DNA from: Yaniella halotolerans DSM 15476
GTDB taxonomy: Bacteria > Actinomycetota > Actinomycetes > Actinomycetales > Micrococcaceae
Direction of reading: 5' to 3'
NCBI RefSeq assembly: GCF_000420805.1
Contig: NZ_ATVQ01000001.1
Span: 744,001 to 808,000, forward strand
Length of the DNA stretch: 64,000 bases
Shown here: piece by piece, positions 1 to 7,692 of the stretch
How the letters are laid out: the number at the start of each line of letters is the position of its first letter
How positions within the stretch are numbered: position 1 is the stretch's first letter
The notes under the pieces: generated by a model
The model's database searches: none
Told to the model about the DNA's origin: nothing
The model's input: the letters and a program-made list of their open reading frames with translations, nothing else
Made by a program: the position numbers and the translations under genes

Positions 1-148
1 TAGCCTCGGGAAGTCTGCAGTTCTGCAGGTCATCAGCGATCGGTGCTCGCCAGTCGACAATCAACGGCACAGCGCCGGCATTGTGAACGGCCAGTGCCGC
101 AGTCAGCGCCTCGGCCGCATCGGGGTGATCAATGATTTTGAGCTGCAC
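1..148 (-). CDS. Partial N-terminus, possible AMP-forming acyl-CoA ligase
   Basis: Only the first 49 codons lie in the window; the gene runs off the left edge. The GTG start at 146-148 lies inside the 3' end of bioY, an overlap of 20 bases in another frame, which suggests translational coupling. The visible residues (starting QLKIIDHPDAAEAL, then GAVPLIVDWRAP) look like the short N-terminal helix-strand of small adenylate-forming enzymes of the MenE type, and from general knowledge such ligases can follow bioY in actinobacteria. No catalytic motif is visible, so the family call is an inference. A BioM-type ATPase is the obvious alternative, but no Walker A appears in this stretch. Confidence 0.4.
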   Translation of the reverse strand, partial: MQLKIIDHPDAAEALTAALAVHNAGAVPLIVDWRAPIADDLQNCRLPEA

Positions 149-701
149 GGGGTCTCGTTGTACCGACAGAGGTGTCGAAGGCTTTTGGATAGGCGCGATA
201 GAGTCCCATGGTCACCAGCGTGGCGACGACGACCTTAAGGATGTCGCCGGGCAAAAACACCAGGGAGGTCAGGATGGTTTCACCGATGGTCAGCTGGGTA
301 AACCAGGCTTGTATCGGTATCCCGAAAAGGTAGACCACGAAAATTCCGCCGACCACGGAGCCCAGCGCTACGCGCCACCACACCGGACGCTTGCCAACAA
401 TCAACCCGATGATGAGGGGCGCAACGAGCCATGCCACAAGATAACCTGCCGTGGGGGTGACGAACACGCCGAGTCCCCCGCGACCACCGGCCAATAAGGG
501 CAAGCCTAAGGCAACGCCGAGAATGAGCAGTGCCATGGCTGCCGAACCACGCCACGGGCCAAGAACGGCTCCGGCGAGCATGACGCCGAGGGTTTGCAAC
601 GTAATCGGCACGACGCCGGCCACGGTGAAAGAGCCTAACAGGCCCAAGCCTGCGGTCAACGCCGCAAATACTGCGATGTGCGCTAAATCTCTGGCCGTCA
701 T
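129..701 (-). CDS. bioY: Biotin ECF transporter substrate-binding subunit BioY
   Basis: BioY is the membrane S component that captures biotin and works alone or with an energy-coupling module. The 190-residue protein has the usual family length and about six hydrophobic segments. It carries the family signatures PITLQTLGVMLAGAVLGP (near residues 32-49) and GGRGGLGVFVTPTAGYL (near 72-88). It is transcribed away from a TetR-family gene, and the shared upstream region holds two BioQ-like operator boxes, so control by biotin status through that regulator is likely. The 3' end overlaps the next gene by 20 bases. Confidence 0.95.
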   Translation of the reverse strand: MTARDLAHIAVFAALTAGLGLLGSFTVAGVVPITLQTLGVMLAGAVLGPWRGSAAMALLILGVALGLPLLAGGRGGLGVFVTPTAGYLVAWLVAPLIIGLIVGKRPVWWRVALGSVVGGIFVVYLFGIPIQAWFTQLTIGETILTSLVFLPGDILKVVVATLVTMGLYRAYPKAFDTSVGTTRPRAAQNH

Positions 702-723
702 CGGGCCGCCTTTCGAGTCCAGG

Positions 724-750
724 TGAACACTGTTCAGTGAACAGTGTTCA
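724..750. promoter_or_regulatory. Two tandem BioQ-like operator boxes
   Basis: The sequence reads TGAACACTGTTCA (724-736), one G, then TGAACAGTGTTCA (738-750). Each 13-mer is a palindrome around its central base, and the whole 27 bp is also a perfect dyad around 737. The form TGAAC-N3-GTTCA is very close to the TGAAC-N3-GTTAC box known for the actinobacterial biotin repressor BioQ. The site sits between bioY (start 701) and the divergent TetR gene (start near 797), so it can control both. Confidence 0.85.
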
Positions 751-796
751 GGATAGCCCAGCGGCCGCTGAACGCCAAGCGCTAAGATGAGTGGCG

Positions 797-1309
797 ATGT
801 CTACCATGAGCCGTGATGAACTCAGCCGCGTGGGGTTACAGTTGTTGAACACCCACGGCCTGGCCGATGTGTCGATGCGTCGCGTCGCCAAAGAGCTCGA
901 TGTCGCGGTTTCTGCACTGTACTGGCACGTCAAAGATAAGCAATCGCTGCTGGGGGCCGTGGTTGACCGTCTGTTGGCATCGGTAGATTTCGGCCCACCA
1001 AGCGGTGCTTGGCGGACCGACCTCACGGCCCGGGCCGAACAGCTCTACGAAACACTGCTCACTACCCGAGATGCCGCAGAACTGGCCGCTTCCGCACTCG
1101 CGCTGGGTACTGGCGGCGAGGCGATGCGCCGAGCGCTTGCCGAAGTCTCCCCGAATGACACCACCACCGATGCCGTCATGGCGTTGCTGATTGGTCACGC
1201 CACCCTGCATCAACAGCGCCTGCAGGCACAGGCGATCGGGGTGGATGTTTCGGGGACGACCTCTGCCACGTTTCGTCAGGTGCTCGACCTCCTGACGAAG
1301 CGTGTCTGA
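797..1309 (+). CDS. TetR-family regulator, probably BioQ-like biotin repressor
   Basis: About 170 residues with an N-terminal TetR helix-turn-helix (residues roughly 8-50, including VSMRRVAKELDVAVSALYWHV), then an alpha-helical ligand domain. A GTG at 791 and an ATG at 806 are alternative starts in the same frame; 797 is a compromise because no clear Shine-Dalgarno decides. The gene is divergent from bioY with a tandem BioQ-like operator between them, so the natural inference is a repressor of biotin uptake that also regulates itself. BioQ is known to act with BirA-derived signals rather than by binding biotin directly; whether that holds here cannot be read from sequence. Confidence 0.8.
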   Translation: MSTMSRDELSRVGLQLLNTHGLADVSMRRVAKELDVAVSALYWHVKDKQSLLGAVVDRLLASVDFGPPSGAWRTDLTARAEQLYETLLTTRDAAELAASALALGTGGEAMRRALAEVSPNDTTTDAVMALLIGHATLHQQRLQAQAIGVDVSGTTSATFRQVLDLLTKRV

Positions 1310-1318
1310 ACAATCTTG

Positions 1319-2335
1319 TTAGTATTCGACAACGACTCGTCCGTCGATTTTTCCGCCTCGCATCTCTTCGAATACTTCGTTAAGATCTTCGAGTGGACGA
1401 CGGTGGTAGGTGGGCTCAACCTTGCCGGCCGCGTGGAATTCCAATGCCTCGATCATGTCTTGTCTCGTCCCAACGATCGAGCCTCGCACCGTTAGGCCGT
1501 TGAGTACGACATCAAACACGGAAACATCGAATTTTCCTGGTGGTAGACCGTTGAAGACGATGGTCCCGCCCCGACGTGACATGCCGATTGCTTGCCCAAA
1601 AGCTTGCTCATGCACAGCCGTCACCAATACTGCGTGAGCTCCGCCAACCTGTTCTTGAACTGCTGTCGCCGGGTCCGCATCGGCGGCGTTGATGATAATT
1701 TCGGCACCATGTTTCTTTGCTAGTTCCAGCTTGTCATCGGCAATATCGACGGCGATCACGCGCAGCCCCATCGCCACCCCATATTGCACCGCCAGGTGCC
1801 CGAGGCCACCGATACCGGAGATCACGACCCAGTCGCCCGGCTTCGCTTCCGATACTTTGAGCCCTTTATATACCGTCACTCCCGCGCACAGGATCGGCCC
1901 CACTTCATATATGTCGGACCCTTCCGGGATTTTTGGAGCATAGCGAGTATCAATCAGCATGTACTCACCAAAGGAGCCATCTACCGAATATCCGCTGTTG
2001 GTCTGGTCATGGCATAAGGTTTCCCAACCCCGCCGGCAGTACTCACAATTGCCGCAAGCACTCCAGAGCCAGGCATTGCCTGCGATATCGCCGATTTCAA
2101 AGTTCACGGCGTCTTCTCCGAGCTCTACGACTTCGCCCACACCTTCGTGTCCGGGAATGAACGGCGGCGACGGCTTGACCGGCCAATCGCCCTCCAAGGC
2201 GTGTAAATCGGTGTGGCAGACACCGGTGGCGATGAGTTTTACCAACGCCTGGTGCTTACCTGGCTTTGGTTTATCGGTGTTTTCGATGTCGATGGTTTTG
2301 CCAAATTGCTTAACGATTCCAGCTCTCATAACCAT
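1319..2335 (-). CDS. Zinc-dependent alcohol dehydrogenase (AdhP/AdhA type)
   Basis: Medium-chain NAD-dependent alcohol dehydrogenase that interconverts primary alcohols and aldehydes. The catalytic zinc site is visible as GVCHTDLHALEGDWP and PGHEGVGEVVELG, the structural zinc site as CGNCEYCRRGWETLC, and the Rossmann motif as GIGGLGHLAVQYG. I chose the ATG at 2335 (338 aa) because AAGGAGGG lies nine bases upstream and the family normally begins M(K/R)AxxVxxFG; a longer frame to 2392 exists but has no support. The gene stands alone, convergent with the TetR gene, and has its own promoter at 2407-2435. Confidence 0.92.
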   Translation of the reverse strand: MVMRAGIVKQFGKTIDIENTDKPKPGKHQALVKLIATGVCHTDLHALEGDWPVKPSPPFIPGHEGVGEVVELGEDAVNFEIGDIAGNAWLWSACGNCEYCRRGWETLCHDQTNSGYSVDGSFGEYMLIDTRYAPKIPEGSDIYEVGPILCAGVTVYKGLKVSEAKPGDWVVISGIGGLGHLAVQYGVAMGLRVIAVDIADDKLELAKKHGAEIIINAADADPATAVQEQVGGAHAVLVTAVHEQAFGQAIGMSRRGGTIVFNGLPPGKFDVSVFDVVLNGLTVRGSIVGTRQDMIEALEFHAAGKVEPTYHRRPLEDLNEVFEEMRGGKIDGRVVVEY

Positions 2336-2406
2336 GGGATCGACCCTCCTTATGTCGTCATGAATTGCAAGCTTCATGAGCCGCTGCGGCACGTGAAAAG
2401 CTTGTA

Positions 2407-2456
2407 ATTATGACCCTAATCACACAGATGTTGCATGGACGTTGCACTCGTCCATG
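2407..2456 (-). promoter_or_regulatory. Promoter and palindromic operator for the alcohol dehydrogenase
   Basis: On the minus strand a -35 like TGCAAC (2430-2435) and a -10 CATAAT (2407-2412) are separated by 17 bp. Touching the -35 is a perfect inverted repeat, CATGGACG (2434-2441), seven-base loop, CGTCCATG (2449-2456). Its position fits a repressor or activator site, though it could also be a short terminator of the flavin reductase gene that ends at 2481. Confidence 0.5.
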
Positions 2457-2480
2457 CCAAACGGGCTAAGAGCACGTGGC

Positions 2481-2993
2481 TTACGGGTGGACGGCCCGCT
2501 CGTCGCTGCCGTGTGCCGGTGCCATCTTGCCCAAATCGGCGATACGCAGGGGCGTGAATTTTCCGGTACTTTCGGCATCGACCACTCGCGCAGTCACACA
2601 CACGTGATCTCCACCATCGTCGACAATCGACAGACGCTCAACCACCATGCGGTTGGGACAATCCTGCAGCAACGGCACGCCGTGTTCCGCATCGGCTGCT
2701 ACGTCCAGGTCGGCGAATTTATCGGTATCGTCACCCGAGCGGGTCGCAAAATGTTGGGCCAGCGGGAGGTCTTCGGCGGTCAAAAAGTGCACGGCGAAGT
2801 GGGTTGCCAACAGCCCGGCTCGATAGGTGTGGTTGGCTTTGGACAGCCAGAAGCAGTACTGCTGCGGAGCAATACTCGACTGTGTGTGGTAACCGACCAA
2901 ACAGCCTGCCTGAATGTCATCGGCAACGGTCGTGACCACCACTGCGGCAGAATTTACCGAGCCCATCAACGAGGTAAATGCCTTACTACTCAT
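2481..2993 (-). CDS. Flavin reductase-like FMN-binding protein
   Basis: 170-residue protein of the flavin reductase-like, FMN-binding split-barrel family, which reduces free flavin with NAD(P)H or acts as a small flavoprotein. The start (FTSLMGSVNSAAVVVTT), the IQAGCLVGYHTQSSIAPQQ segment and the following FWLSKANHTYR stretch fit the usual barrel strands, and a histidine-containing HFLTAEDLPLAQHFA region follows. It overlaps the upstream reductase gene by eight bases, so the two are surely co-transcribed. The pair could supply reduced flavin or act on a pteridine- or flavin-like substrate, but the substrate is unknown. Confidence 0.8.
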   Translation of the reverse strand: MSSKAFTSLMGSVNSAAVVVTTVADDIQAGCLVGYHTQSSIAPQQYCFWLSKANHTYRAGLLATHFAVHFLTAEDLPLAQHFATRSGDDTDKFADLDVAADAEHGVPLLQDCPNRMVVERLSIVDDGGDHVCVTARVVDAESTGKFTPLRIADLGKMAPAHGSDERAVHP

Positions 2994-3747
2994 GACCGGA
3001 ACCCTCCTTCGCTACTTCGTACCGCAGAAAGAGGGTGTGCTCCTCGCCTTTGACGGATTTTAGCTCGAAATGATGGACGCCCCCGCCGTCGGGCATGATG
3101 CCAACGGGGAGGTTGTCACCGCCCATGACCGGGGCAATCGATAAGCACAGTTCATCGAGGCGTTCTGCGGCAACGAACTCGCCCAATAGGGTTGGACCAC
3201 CTTCACACAACACCACCTCGTGCCCGCGTTCGGCCAGGGCCTGCAGTGCCGCTGCAGGTTCAACACGTTCTTCACCCGCAATGACTACGGTCGCATGCTT
3301 TTTGGCTTCTGCAAGCTTGTCGGGATCCGCAGCTGCACTCGTGATGATCATGGTTGGCGCATGCTCGGGTGCCGCTTTGAACAGTTTGAGATTCCAGTTC
3401 AGATTCAGGCTACCGGTGACCACCGCGACCGGTGGCGTTGGCGGTTTTCCTTCGGCCTCGCGCTGGGCTTTGGCCTCATCGGAGAGTCGCACCAGGCCAT
3501 AGCCTTCCTTGCGAACCGTTTCGGCGCCGACGAGAACGACGTCGGCAATCTGACGCATTTGCCGGAAAAGTTTTTGGTCAACTTCGGTGGATAATGCCCC
3601 GACTTTGCCATCGATTGCTGCGGTGCCATCGAGGCCCGCAACCATGTGGCCGGTGACCCAGCATTCGTGCCTGGGCCCAGACCGATCGACCGCAAGGTAG
3701 GGTTCCATGGGATCTGGGATGTCTTTGCCAAATTCGAGATGCTTCAT
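2986..3747 (-). CDS. RibD C-terminal/dihydrofolate reductase-like reductase
   Basis: 253-residue protein of the RibD_C superfamily, whose members reduce pyrimidine or pteridine rings with NADPH. The N-terminal VTGHMVAGLDGTAAIDGK, the ADVVLVGAETVRKEGYG segment and the C-terminal nucleotide-binding motif VVLCEGGPTLLGEF are diagnostic. No deaminase domain is attached, so this is not a full RibD. It leads a two-gene unit with the flavin reductase (8-base overlap). Similar stand-alone reductases are common in actinobacteria and most lack a known substrate. Confidence 0.82.
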   Translation of the reverse strand: MKHLEFGKDIPDPMEPYLAVDRSGPRHECWVTGHMVAGLDGTAAIDGKVGALSTEVDQKLFRQMRQIADVVLVGAETVRKEGYGLVRLSDEAKAQREAEGKPPTPPVAVVTGSLNLNWNLKLFKAAPEHAPTMIITSAAADPDKLAEAKKHATVVIAGEERVEPAAALQALAERGHEVVLCEGGPTLLGEFVAAERLDELCLSIAPVMGGDNLPVGIMPDGGGVHHFELKSVKGEEHTLFLRYEVAKEGSGHE

Positions 3748-3867
3748 GGTGTGAGTCTATGGGCTATGCCGATCCCTGTCAGTGGCACAGCGGCTCGGCA
3801 GAACGCCGGGATTTGTTAGGGTGCAGACAGAAGCGATCTATCACCCAATCTCCGTCAGGAGGACTCG

Positions 3868-4239
3868 ATGATTGACTCACTGCAGCTCAACGATAACCTG
3901 ATCACCATCAAGGTCAGCGGCACCGTAGACCGCGATGATTGGCAACAGGTCACCGATATGGTCAACGAGGCGCTGGAACACCACGAACGGGTCTCCGTGT
4001 TGGCTGATCTGACCCACCTCGACAGCTTTACCGCCGGCGCGGTCTACGAAGACACCAAATTGGGCATCAAGAACCTGGGCTCACTGGATCATTTCGATAA
4101 GATCGCTGTGCTCACCGAGCAGCAGTGGCTGGAACGCGGTGCCCAGGTGGCCGAAAAGCTGCTGCCCAACGTCGATGTGCGCGTCTTCGACACCGCCGAG
4201 ACCCAGCAAGCACACCGGTGGGTCACCAACGCTTCCTAG
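3868..4239 (+). CDS. SpoIIAA/STAS-like domain protein
   Basis: 123-residue protein with the pattern of the SpoIIAA-like (PF11964) STAS fold: an early beta hairpin (NLITIKVSGTVDRDDWQ), a helix (VTDMVNEALEHHERV), then VLADLTHLDSF and a late FDKIAVLTEQQWL segment. Proteins of this family bind hydrophobic ligands or act in stress signalling, but most are uncharacterised. A good Shine-Dalgarno (AGGAGG, ending about six bases upstream) supports the ATG at 3868. It is monocistronic and divergent from the reductase pair. Confidence 0.75.
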   Translation: MIDSLQLNDNLITIKVSGTVDRDDWQQVTDMVNEALEHHERVSVLADLTHLDSFTAGAVYEDTKLGIKNLGSLDHFDKIAVLTEQQWLERGAQVAEKLLPNVDVRVFDTAETQQAHRWVTNAS

Positions 4240-4275
4240 ACCCCGTCTTCTCATCTGCGTCTCATTTCTCTGGGT

Positions 4276-4288
4276 CATAATGGACGCA
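4276..4288 (+). promoter_or_regulatory. Probable leaderless promoter -10 element
   Basis: CATAAT (4276-4281) ends six bases before the ATG at 4288, and no Shine-Dalgarno precedes that ATG. This spacing would put the transcript start on the A of the start codon, as in the leaderless mRNAs common in actinobacteria. A matching -35 is not clear. Confidence 0.45.
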
Positions 4289-4707
4289 TGTCTCGCATCA
4301 TTTCGTCCCGGCTCGCGTGGACGGTGGCGGCCATTGCAGCAGTCGTCACCGGGAGCCTCTTCGTCCAAGACGTCGTGGCCGGTCCAGACGACCGCGACCT
4401 CGGCCCGGTCGTAGAAAACACCCACGAACCTGCTCCGGCCCCATCGCCGACGCCCTCCGAGACACCCACCCCTTCGCCAGAGCCCACGCCCGAACCCACT
4501 GCGGAGCCGGAACCTGAGCCTGCCCCGCCGAGTCATCCGGTCGCCCCCGCTCCCCCGGTCGATGTCGAATACGACGACGATTGGGATGACGATGACTGGG
4601 ACGATGACGACGACGATTGGGAGGACGATGACTGGGACGACGACGATGACGACTGGGATGATGACGACTGGGACGACGATGACTGGGACGACGATGACGA
4701 CGACTAA
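4288..4707 (+). CDS. Exported Pro-rich protein with Asp/Trp-repeat tail
   Basis: 139 residues in three blocks. An N-terminal signal or anchor (SRIISSRLAWTVAAIAAVV, residues 2-20) comes first. A Pro/Glu/Ser/Thr-rich stretch follows (about residues 45-92). The tail, about 45 residues, is built almost only of Asp and Trp, mostly as DDW and WDDDD units. The tail is extremely acidic and probably disordered unless it binds cations. The gene ends inside the start of the histidine kinase gene: the kinase ATG at 4694 lies 14 bases before the end of this stop codon. Co-expression is therefore expected, and a role as an extracytoplasmic accessory or calcium/magnesium-binding partner of the kinase is a reasonable but untested inference. 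I do not recognise a named family. Confidence 0.7.
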   Translation: MSRIISSRLAWTVAAIAAVVTGSLFVQDVVAGPDDRDLGPVVENTHEPAPAPSPTPSETPTPSPEPTPEPTAEPEPEPAPPSHPVAPAPPVDVEYDDDWDDDDWDDDDDDWEDDDWDDDDDDWDDDDWDDDDWDDDDDD

Positions 4708-6211
4708 TGCACGGGGCAGAGCCTCCGGCACCAGGTTATCGATCCGGGCCCGGTTATTGATCGGCATACTGCTCCTCACCGGAGCGACCCTACTGATCGC
4801 CGGCGCTGTGAACTATGTAATCGAGCGCCAGCGCCTCGAGACCCAGATGGACGAATCGCTGGCCCGTGACGTCGAAGATTTCCGCGTCCTAGCTGATACC
4901 GGTATCGACCCTGAAACCCAAGAACATTTCACCCGGGCGGCCGACCTGATGTACACGGCCATGCAGTACAACCAGCTGTCCGAAACACAGAGCGTGATCG
5001 GTATGCAGGACGGCGAGATCATCTGGAGCGCCCCCGAAAACGTCTCGCTGCGCCTGGAAGAAGATGCCGACTTCGTTGACTGGGCCGCAACGGTCGAACC
5101 AGAATCGGCTTACATCACCACGGTGGAAACCGACCGTTCCACCTACCGTGCCGCCGTGGTCCCCGTACACCTCGCCGAAGACTCCGAACCCGGTATCTAT
5201 ATCGAAGCCGCCGACCTAGAGGCCGAGCTTCGTGAGGTGCACATGTCGTTGGCCATCTTCATTGGCGCCGGGGCCGGAGCCCTGCTGATCGGCGGCATTA
5301 CAGCCTGGTTGTTGGTGGGGCGCATGCTCCAACCCGTTCGGGACCTGCAGGCCACCGCCCAACGGATTTCAGAAGAAGAACTCGATTCCCGCATCCAAGT
5401 GCGCGGTCACGACGAATTCGCCGAACTCACCGAGACCATCAACAACATGCTGGACCGGCTACAACTGGCGCTGGAGCAGCAAAGCCAGCTGCTCGACGAT
5501 GTCGGGCATGAGCTGCGCACCCCGATCACCATTATCCGCGGCCATTTGGAACTCATGGATAGCAACGATCCAGAAGACGTCGCACAGACCCGCGATATCG
5601 GACTCGACGAGCTGCAACGCATGTCACTACTGGTCAATGACCTGGTGACCCTGGCGCAGTCCAACACCACGGACTTCATCCGGCCAGCACCCACCGATAT
5701 CGGCGAACTCATGCACGATATCCATGCCAAAGCTCAAGCCCTGGGCCCACGAGATTGGACACTGACCGCACGAGCGCACGGCTCCGTCACCGTGGATACG
5801 GCTCGGCTCACCCAGGCTGTGCTGCAGCTGTGCGCTAACGCCGTCAAATTCTCTGAACCCAATACTTCGGTGGAGCTAGGCAGTACCTTCCGCCACAGCG
5901 ATGGTACCGGCACCGAGCTCTGCCTATGGGTCGCTGACTCAGGCATCGGCATCACGCCGGAAGATCAGCAGGGTATTTTCAAACGGTTCGGTCGTGGTTC
6001 AAGCGGTGAACGCACCCAGGGTTCCGGTCTGGGCCTCAATATCGTCTCGGCCATTACCGCCGCACACGGCGGCACAATTCACGTCGAATCAACGCCGGGC
6101 GCCGGCTCGATTTTTATCATCACCATTCCGCTGGAACCGACCGATGCATCCGATACGCTACCTGATACGACACGTTCGACGCAGCCATCCGAAGACCAGG
6201 AGTCCGAGTAG
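4694..6211 (+). CDS. Two-component sensor histidine kinase
   Basis: 505-residue membrane kinase. Order: first membrane helix (about residues 20-42, LLIGILLLTGATLLIAGAV), an extracytoplasmic sensor region of about 140 residues, a second helix (IFIGAGAGALLIGGITAWLL), HAMP (RMLQPVRDLQATAQRISEEE), the HisKA box VGHELRTPITIIRGHLELM with the phosphorylated His, then the ATPase domain with N box LCANAVKFSE, G1 DSGIGIT, F box FKRFGRG and G2 GSGLGLNIV. I start it at the ATG at 4694 because the frame upstream is only the out-of-frame shadow of the Asp/Trp repeat. It overlaps the Asp/Trp gene by 14 bases and the regulator gene by one base (TAGTG). Confidence 0.93.
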   Translation: MTTTNARGRASGTRLSIRARLLIGILLLTGATLLIAGAVNYVIERQRLETQMDESLARDVEDFRVLADTGIDPETQEHFTRAADLMYTAMQYNQLSETQSVIGMQDGEIIWSAPENVSLRLEEDADFVDWAATVEPESAYITTVETDRSTYRAAVVPVHLAEDSEPGIYIEAADLEAELREVHMSLAIFIGAGAGALLIGGITAWLLVGRMLQPVRDLQATAQRISEEELDSRIQVRGHDEFAELTETINNMLDRLQLALEQQSQLLDDVGHELRTPITIIRGHLELMDSNDPEDVAQTRDIGLDELQRMSLLVNDLVTLAQSNTTDFIRPAPTDIGELMHDIHAKAQALGPRDWTLTARAHGSVTVDTARLTQAVLQLCANAVKFSEPNTSVELGSTFRHSDGTGTELCLWVADSGIGITPEDQQGIFKRFGRGSSGERTQGSGLGLNIVSAITAAHGGTIHVESTPGAGSIFIITIPLEPTDASDTLPDTTRSTQPSEDQESE

Positions 6212-6879
6212 TGAACAGAATCCTTATTGTCGAAGATGAACCACGCATCAGCTCGTTCCTCTCCAAAGGACTAAAGGCCGCAGGGTTCACTCCGCTGGCC
6301 GTCGCGACCGCCACCGAGGGCCGTGAACAAGCCGGTACCGCAACCTTCGATCTGGTCATTTTGGACCTGGGCCTACCCGATGGCGACGGGTACAGTGTGC
6401 TGAGCTATATTCGATCGTTAGGCCTGGACATACCGGTGATTATTTTGACGGCGCGCAACTCGATACACGATACCGTGACCGGCCTGCAGTCCGGGGCCGA
6501 CGACTACATGGCCAAACCATTCCACTTTGATGAACTGTTGGCCCGTGTCCAATTGCGGCTGCGTTCTGAACCGCAGGAAGCTGAAGTTTCGATCCTCACC
6601 CACAACGGGCTGCAACTTGATTTGCTGCGCCGAGTGGCGACGGTCAACGACGTCGAAGTCGATCTTTCGGCCCGCGAATTTGAACTCGCCGAAACATTTT
6701 TGCGTCATCCCGGCCAGGCGTTATCTCGAGAACAGTTACTTTCCCGTGTATGGGGTTACGACTATGACCCCGGCTCCAACGTGGTAGACGTCTACGTCCG
6801 GTACCTACGCAATAAGCTAGGTACCGGACGTTTTGAAACGGTTCGCGGCGTCGGCTACCGACTCTCCACCAAAGTCTGA
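6211..6879 (+). CDS. OmpR-family response regulator
   Basis: 222 residues: receiver domain (IVEDEPRISSFLSKGL, acidic pocket ED; phospho-acceptor Asp in LVILDLGLPDGDGY; conserved Lys in YMAKPFHFDELLAR) and a C-terminal winged helix (LSAREFELAETFLRHPGQ, then VVDVYVRYLRNKL and the TVRGVGYRL wing). The GTG start overlaps the kinase stop by one base, so the two are translated together. It is convergent with the VTC/DUF4956 pair, seven bases apart, and may regulate that pair or the acidic exported protein. Confidence 0.95.
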   Translation: MNRILIVEDEPRISSFLSKGLKAAGFTPLAVATATEGREQAGTATFDLVILDLGLPDGDGYSVLSYIRSLGLDIPVIILTARNSIHDTVTGLQSGADDYMAKPFHFDELLARVQLRLRSEPQEAEVSILTHNGLQLDLLRRVATVNDVEVDLSAREFELAETFLRHPGQALSREQLLSRVWGYDYDPGSNVVDVYVRYLRNKLGTGRFETVRGVGYRLSTKV

Positions 6880-6886
6880 GATTGCG

Positions 6887-7690
6887 TTAGGCCACCCGAG
6901 CCCATTCGTGACGCTTCATCAGTCGCGACCACTTATTGGCTGGTAGTTCTGGATTCAACGCCGCCACCCCCAGACAATATTTCGACATGCTCACCGGGCG
7001 GATCCCCAGCTCCGATAATGCCAGGTCAGAGACTCCCCGACCGTTGCTGGTTTTCGTTTCGACCACCACCATATCTGGGCCGTGCACCTTCGCTTCGCTG
7101 TCCTTGTAGCGCAGTTCGACGTCACTGGTCACGCGCTCGCCGTCCGTTGAATTCACCAGGGTTGCCCGAACATAGGAGTTGTGCAGCACCGCTTCAAGTT
7201 CTGGAACAGTCTGCCCGTATTCTTCGGCCAACACCTGGGCCGCGAATTCCAGGTTCTGCGGTGTCAGCTGACGAGCATCATCGACCGGCTGTTCACGGCG
7301 GTGCTTCACCGTGGCGCCGAGACGTCCCTTGGTTTTGATCTCGAACATACACAGATCGGAGTCCACATACGTCCGCGAGCGCACCTTATATCGGCGCCGG
7401 CGACCCTGGCGGTGTGCCCGGTATTGCTCGAAATCCGGGGTATCGAAATATGTTGAGCGGTATTGAAAGCTGCGGATCCCGTCGATTTCCATCACGGAGA
7501 ATTCCTCGCCTAACCGGTCGGTGAATGCCGCAAACTGGGTGGGTGTCAGTAAGAATTTCTTATCCACCCGGGTTTGCAGTGCAGCGGTTTCCATGACGTC
7601 GGCAAGCGAGATACTTGCTCGGTCTGTCACCGCCGCATCGAGTGCTTCACGCGCGCTGTTTTGTGCCATATTCATATCCGCTTGCTGCAT
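6887..7690 (-). CDS. VTC-domain polyphosphate polymerase-like protein
   Basis: 267 residues of the VTC family, a tunnel fold of the CYTH/TTM type that in yeast Vtc4 makes polyphosphate from ATP. Basic and acidic tunnel residues are visible: RVDKKFLLT near residue 40, FQYRSTYFDTPDF, RRRRYKVRSRTYVDS, FEIKTKGRLGATVKHR and VVVETKTSNGRG. It follows the DUF4956 membrane gene with a two-base gap, an association often seen in bacteria. Function as an actual polyphosphate synthase is inferred from the family. Confidence 0.85.
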   Translation of the reverse strand: MQQADMNMAQNSAREALDAAVTDRASISLADVMETAALQTRVDKKFLLTPTQFAAFTDRLGEEFSVMEIDGIRSFQYRSTYFDTPDFEQYRAHRQGRRRRYKVRSRTYVDSDLCMFEIKTKGRLGATVKHRREQPVDDARQLTPQNLEFAAQVLAEEYGQTVPELEAVLHNSYVRATLVNSTDGERVTSDVELRYKDSEAKVHGPDMVVVETKTSNGRGVSDLALSELGIRPVSMSKYCLGVAALNPELPANKWSRLMKRHEWARVA

Positions 7691-7692
7691 GG

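Noticed and set aside
2442-3053. 203-codon plus-strand frame over the flavin reductase gene
   Set aside because: Antisense shadow; the minus strand frame has family motifs and an overlap with its operon partner.
4562-4693. 44-codon N-terminal extension of the histidine kinase
   Set aside because: It is the out-of-frame reading of the Asp/Trp repeat (Thr, Met and Gly only) and has no membrane or sensor content. The ATG at 4694 is the better start.
4081-4779. Long open frame antisense to the Asp/Trp protein (232 codons, rich in Val, Ile and Pro)
   Set aside because: It is the reverse reading of the Asp/Trp repeat and of the STAS gene end, and its low-complexity VVIVVPV pattern is the expected antisense of GAC/GAT codons. 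No ribosome site or homology is seen.
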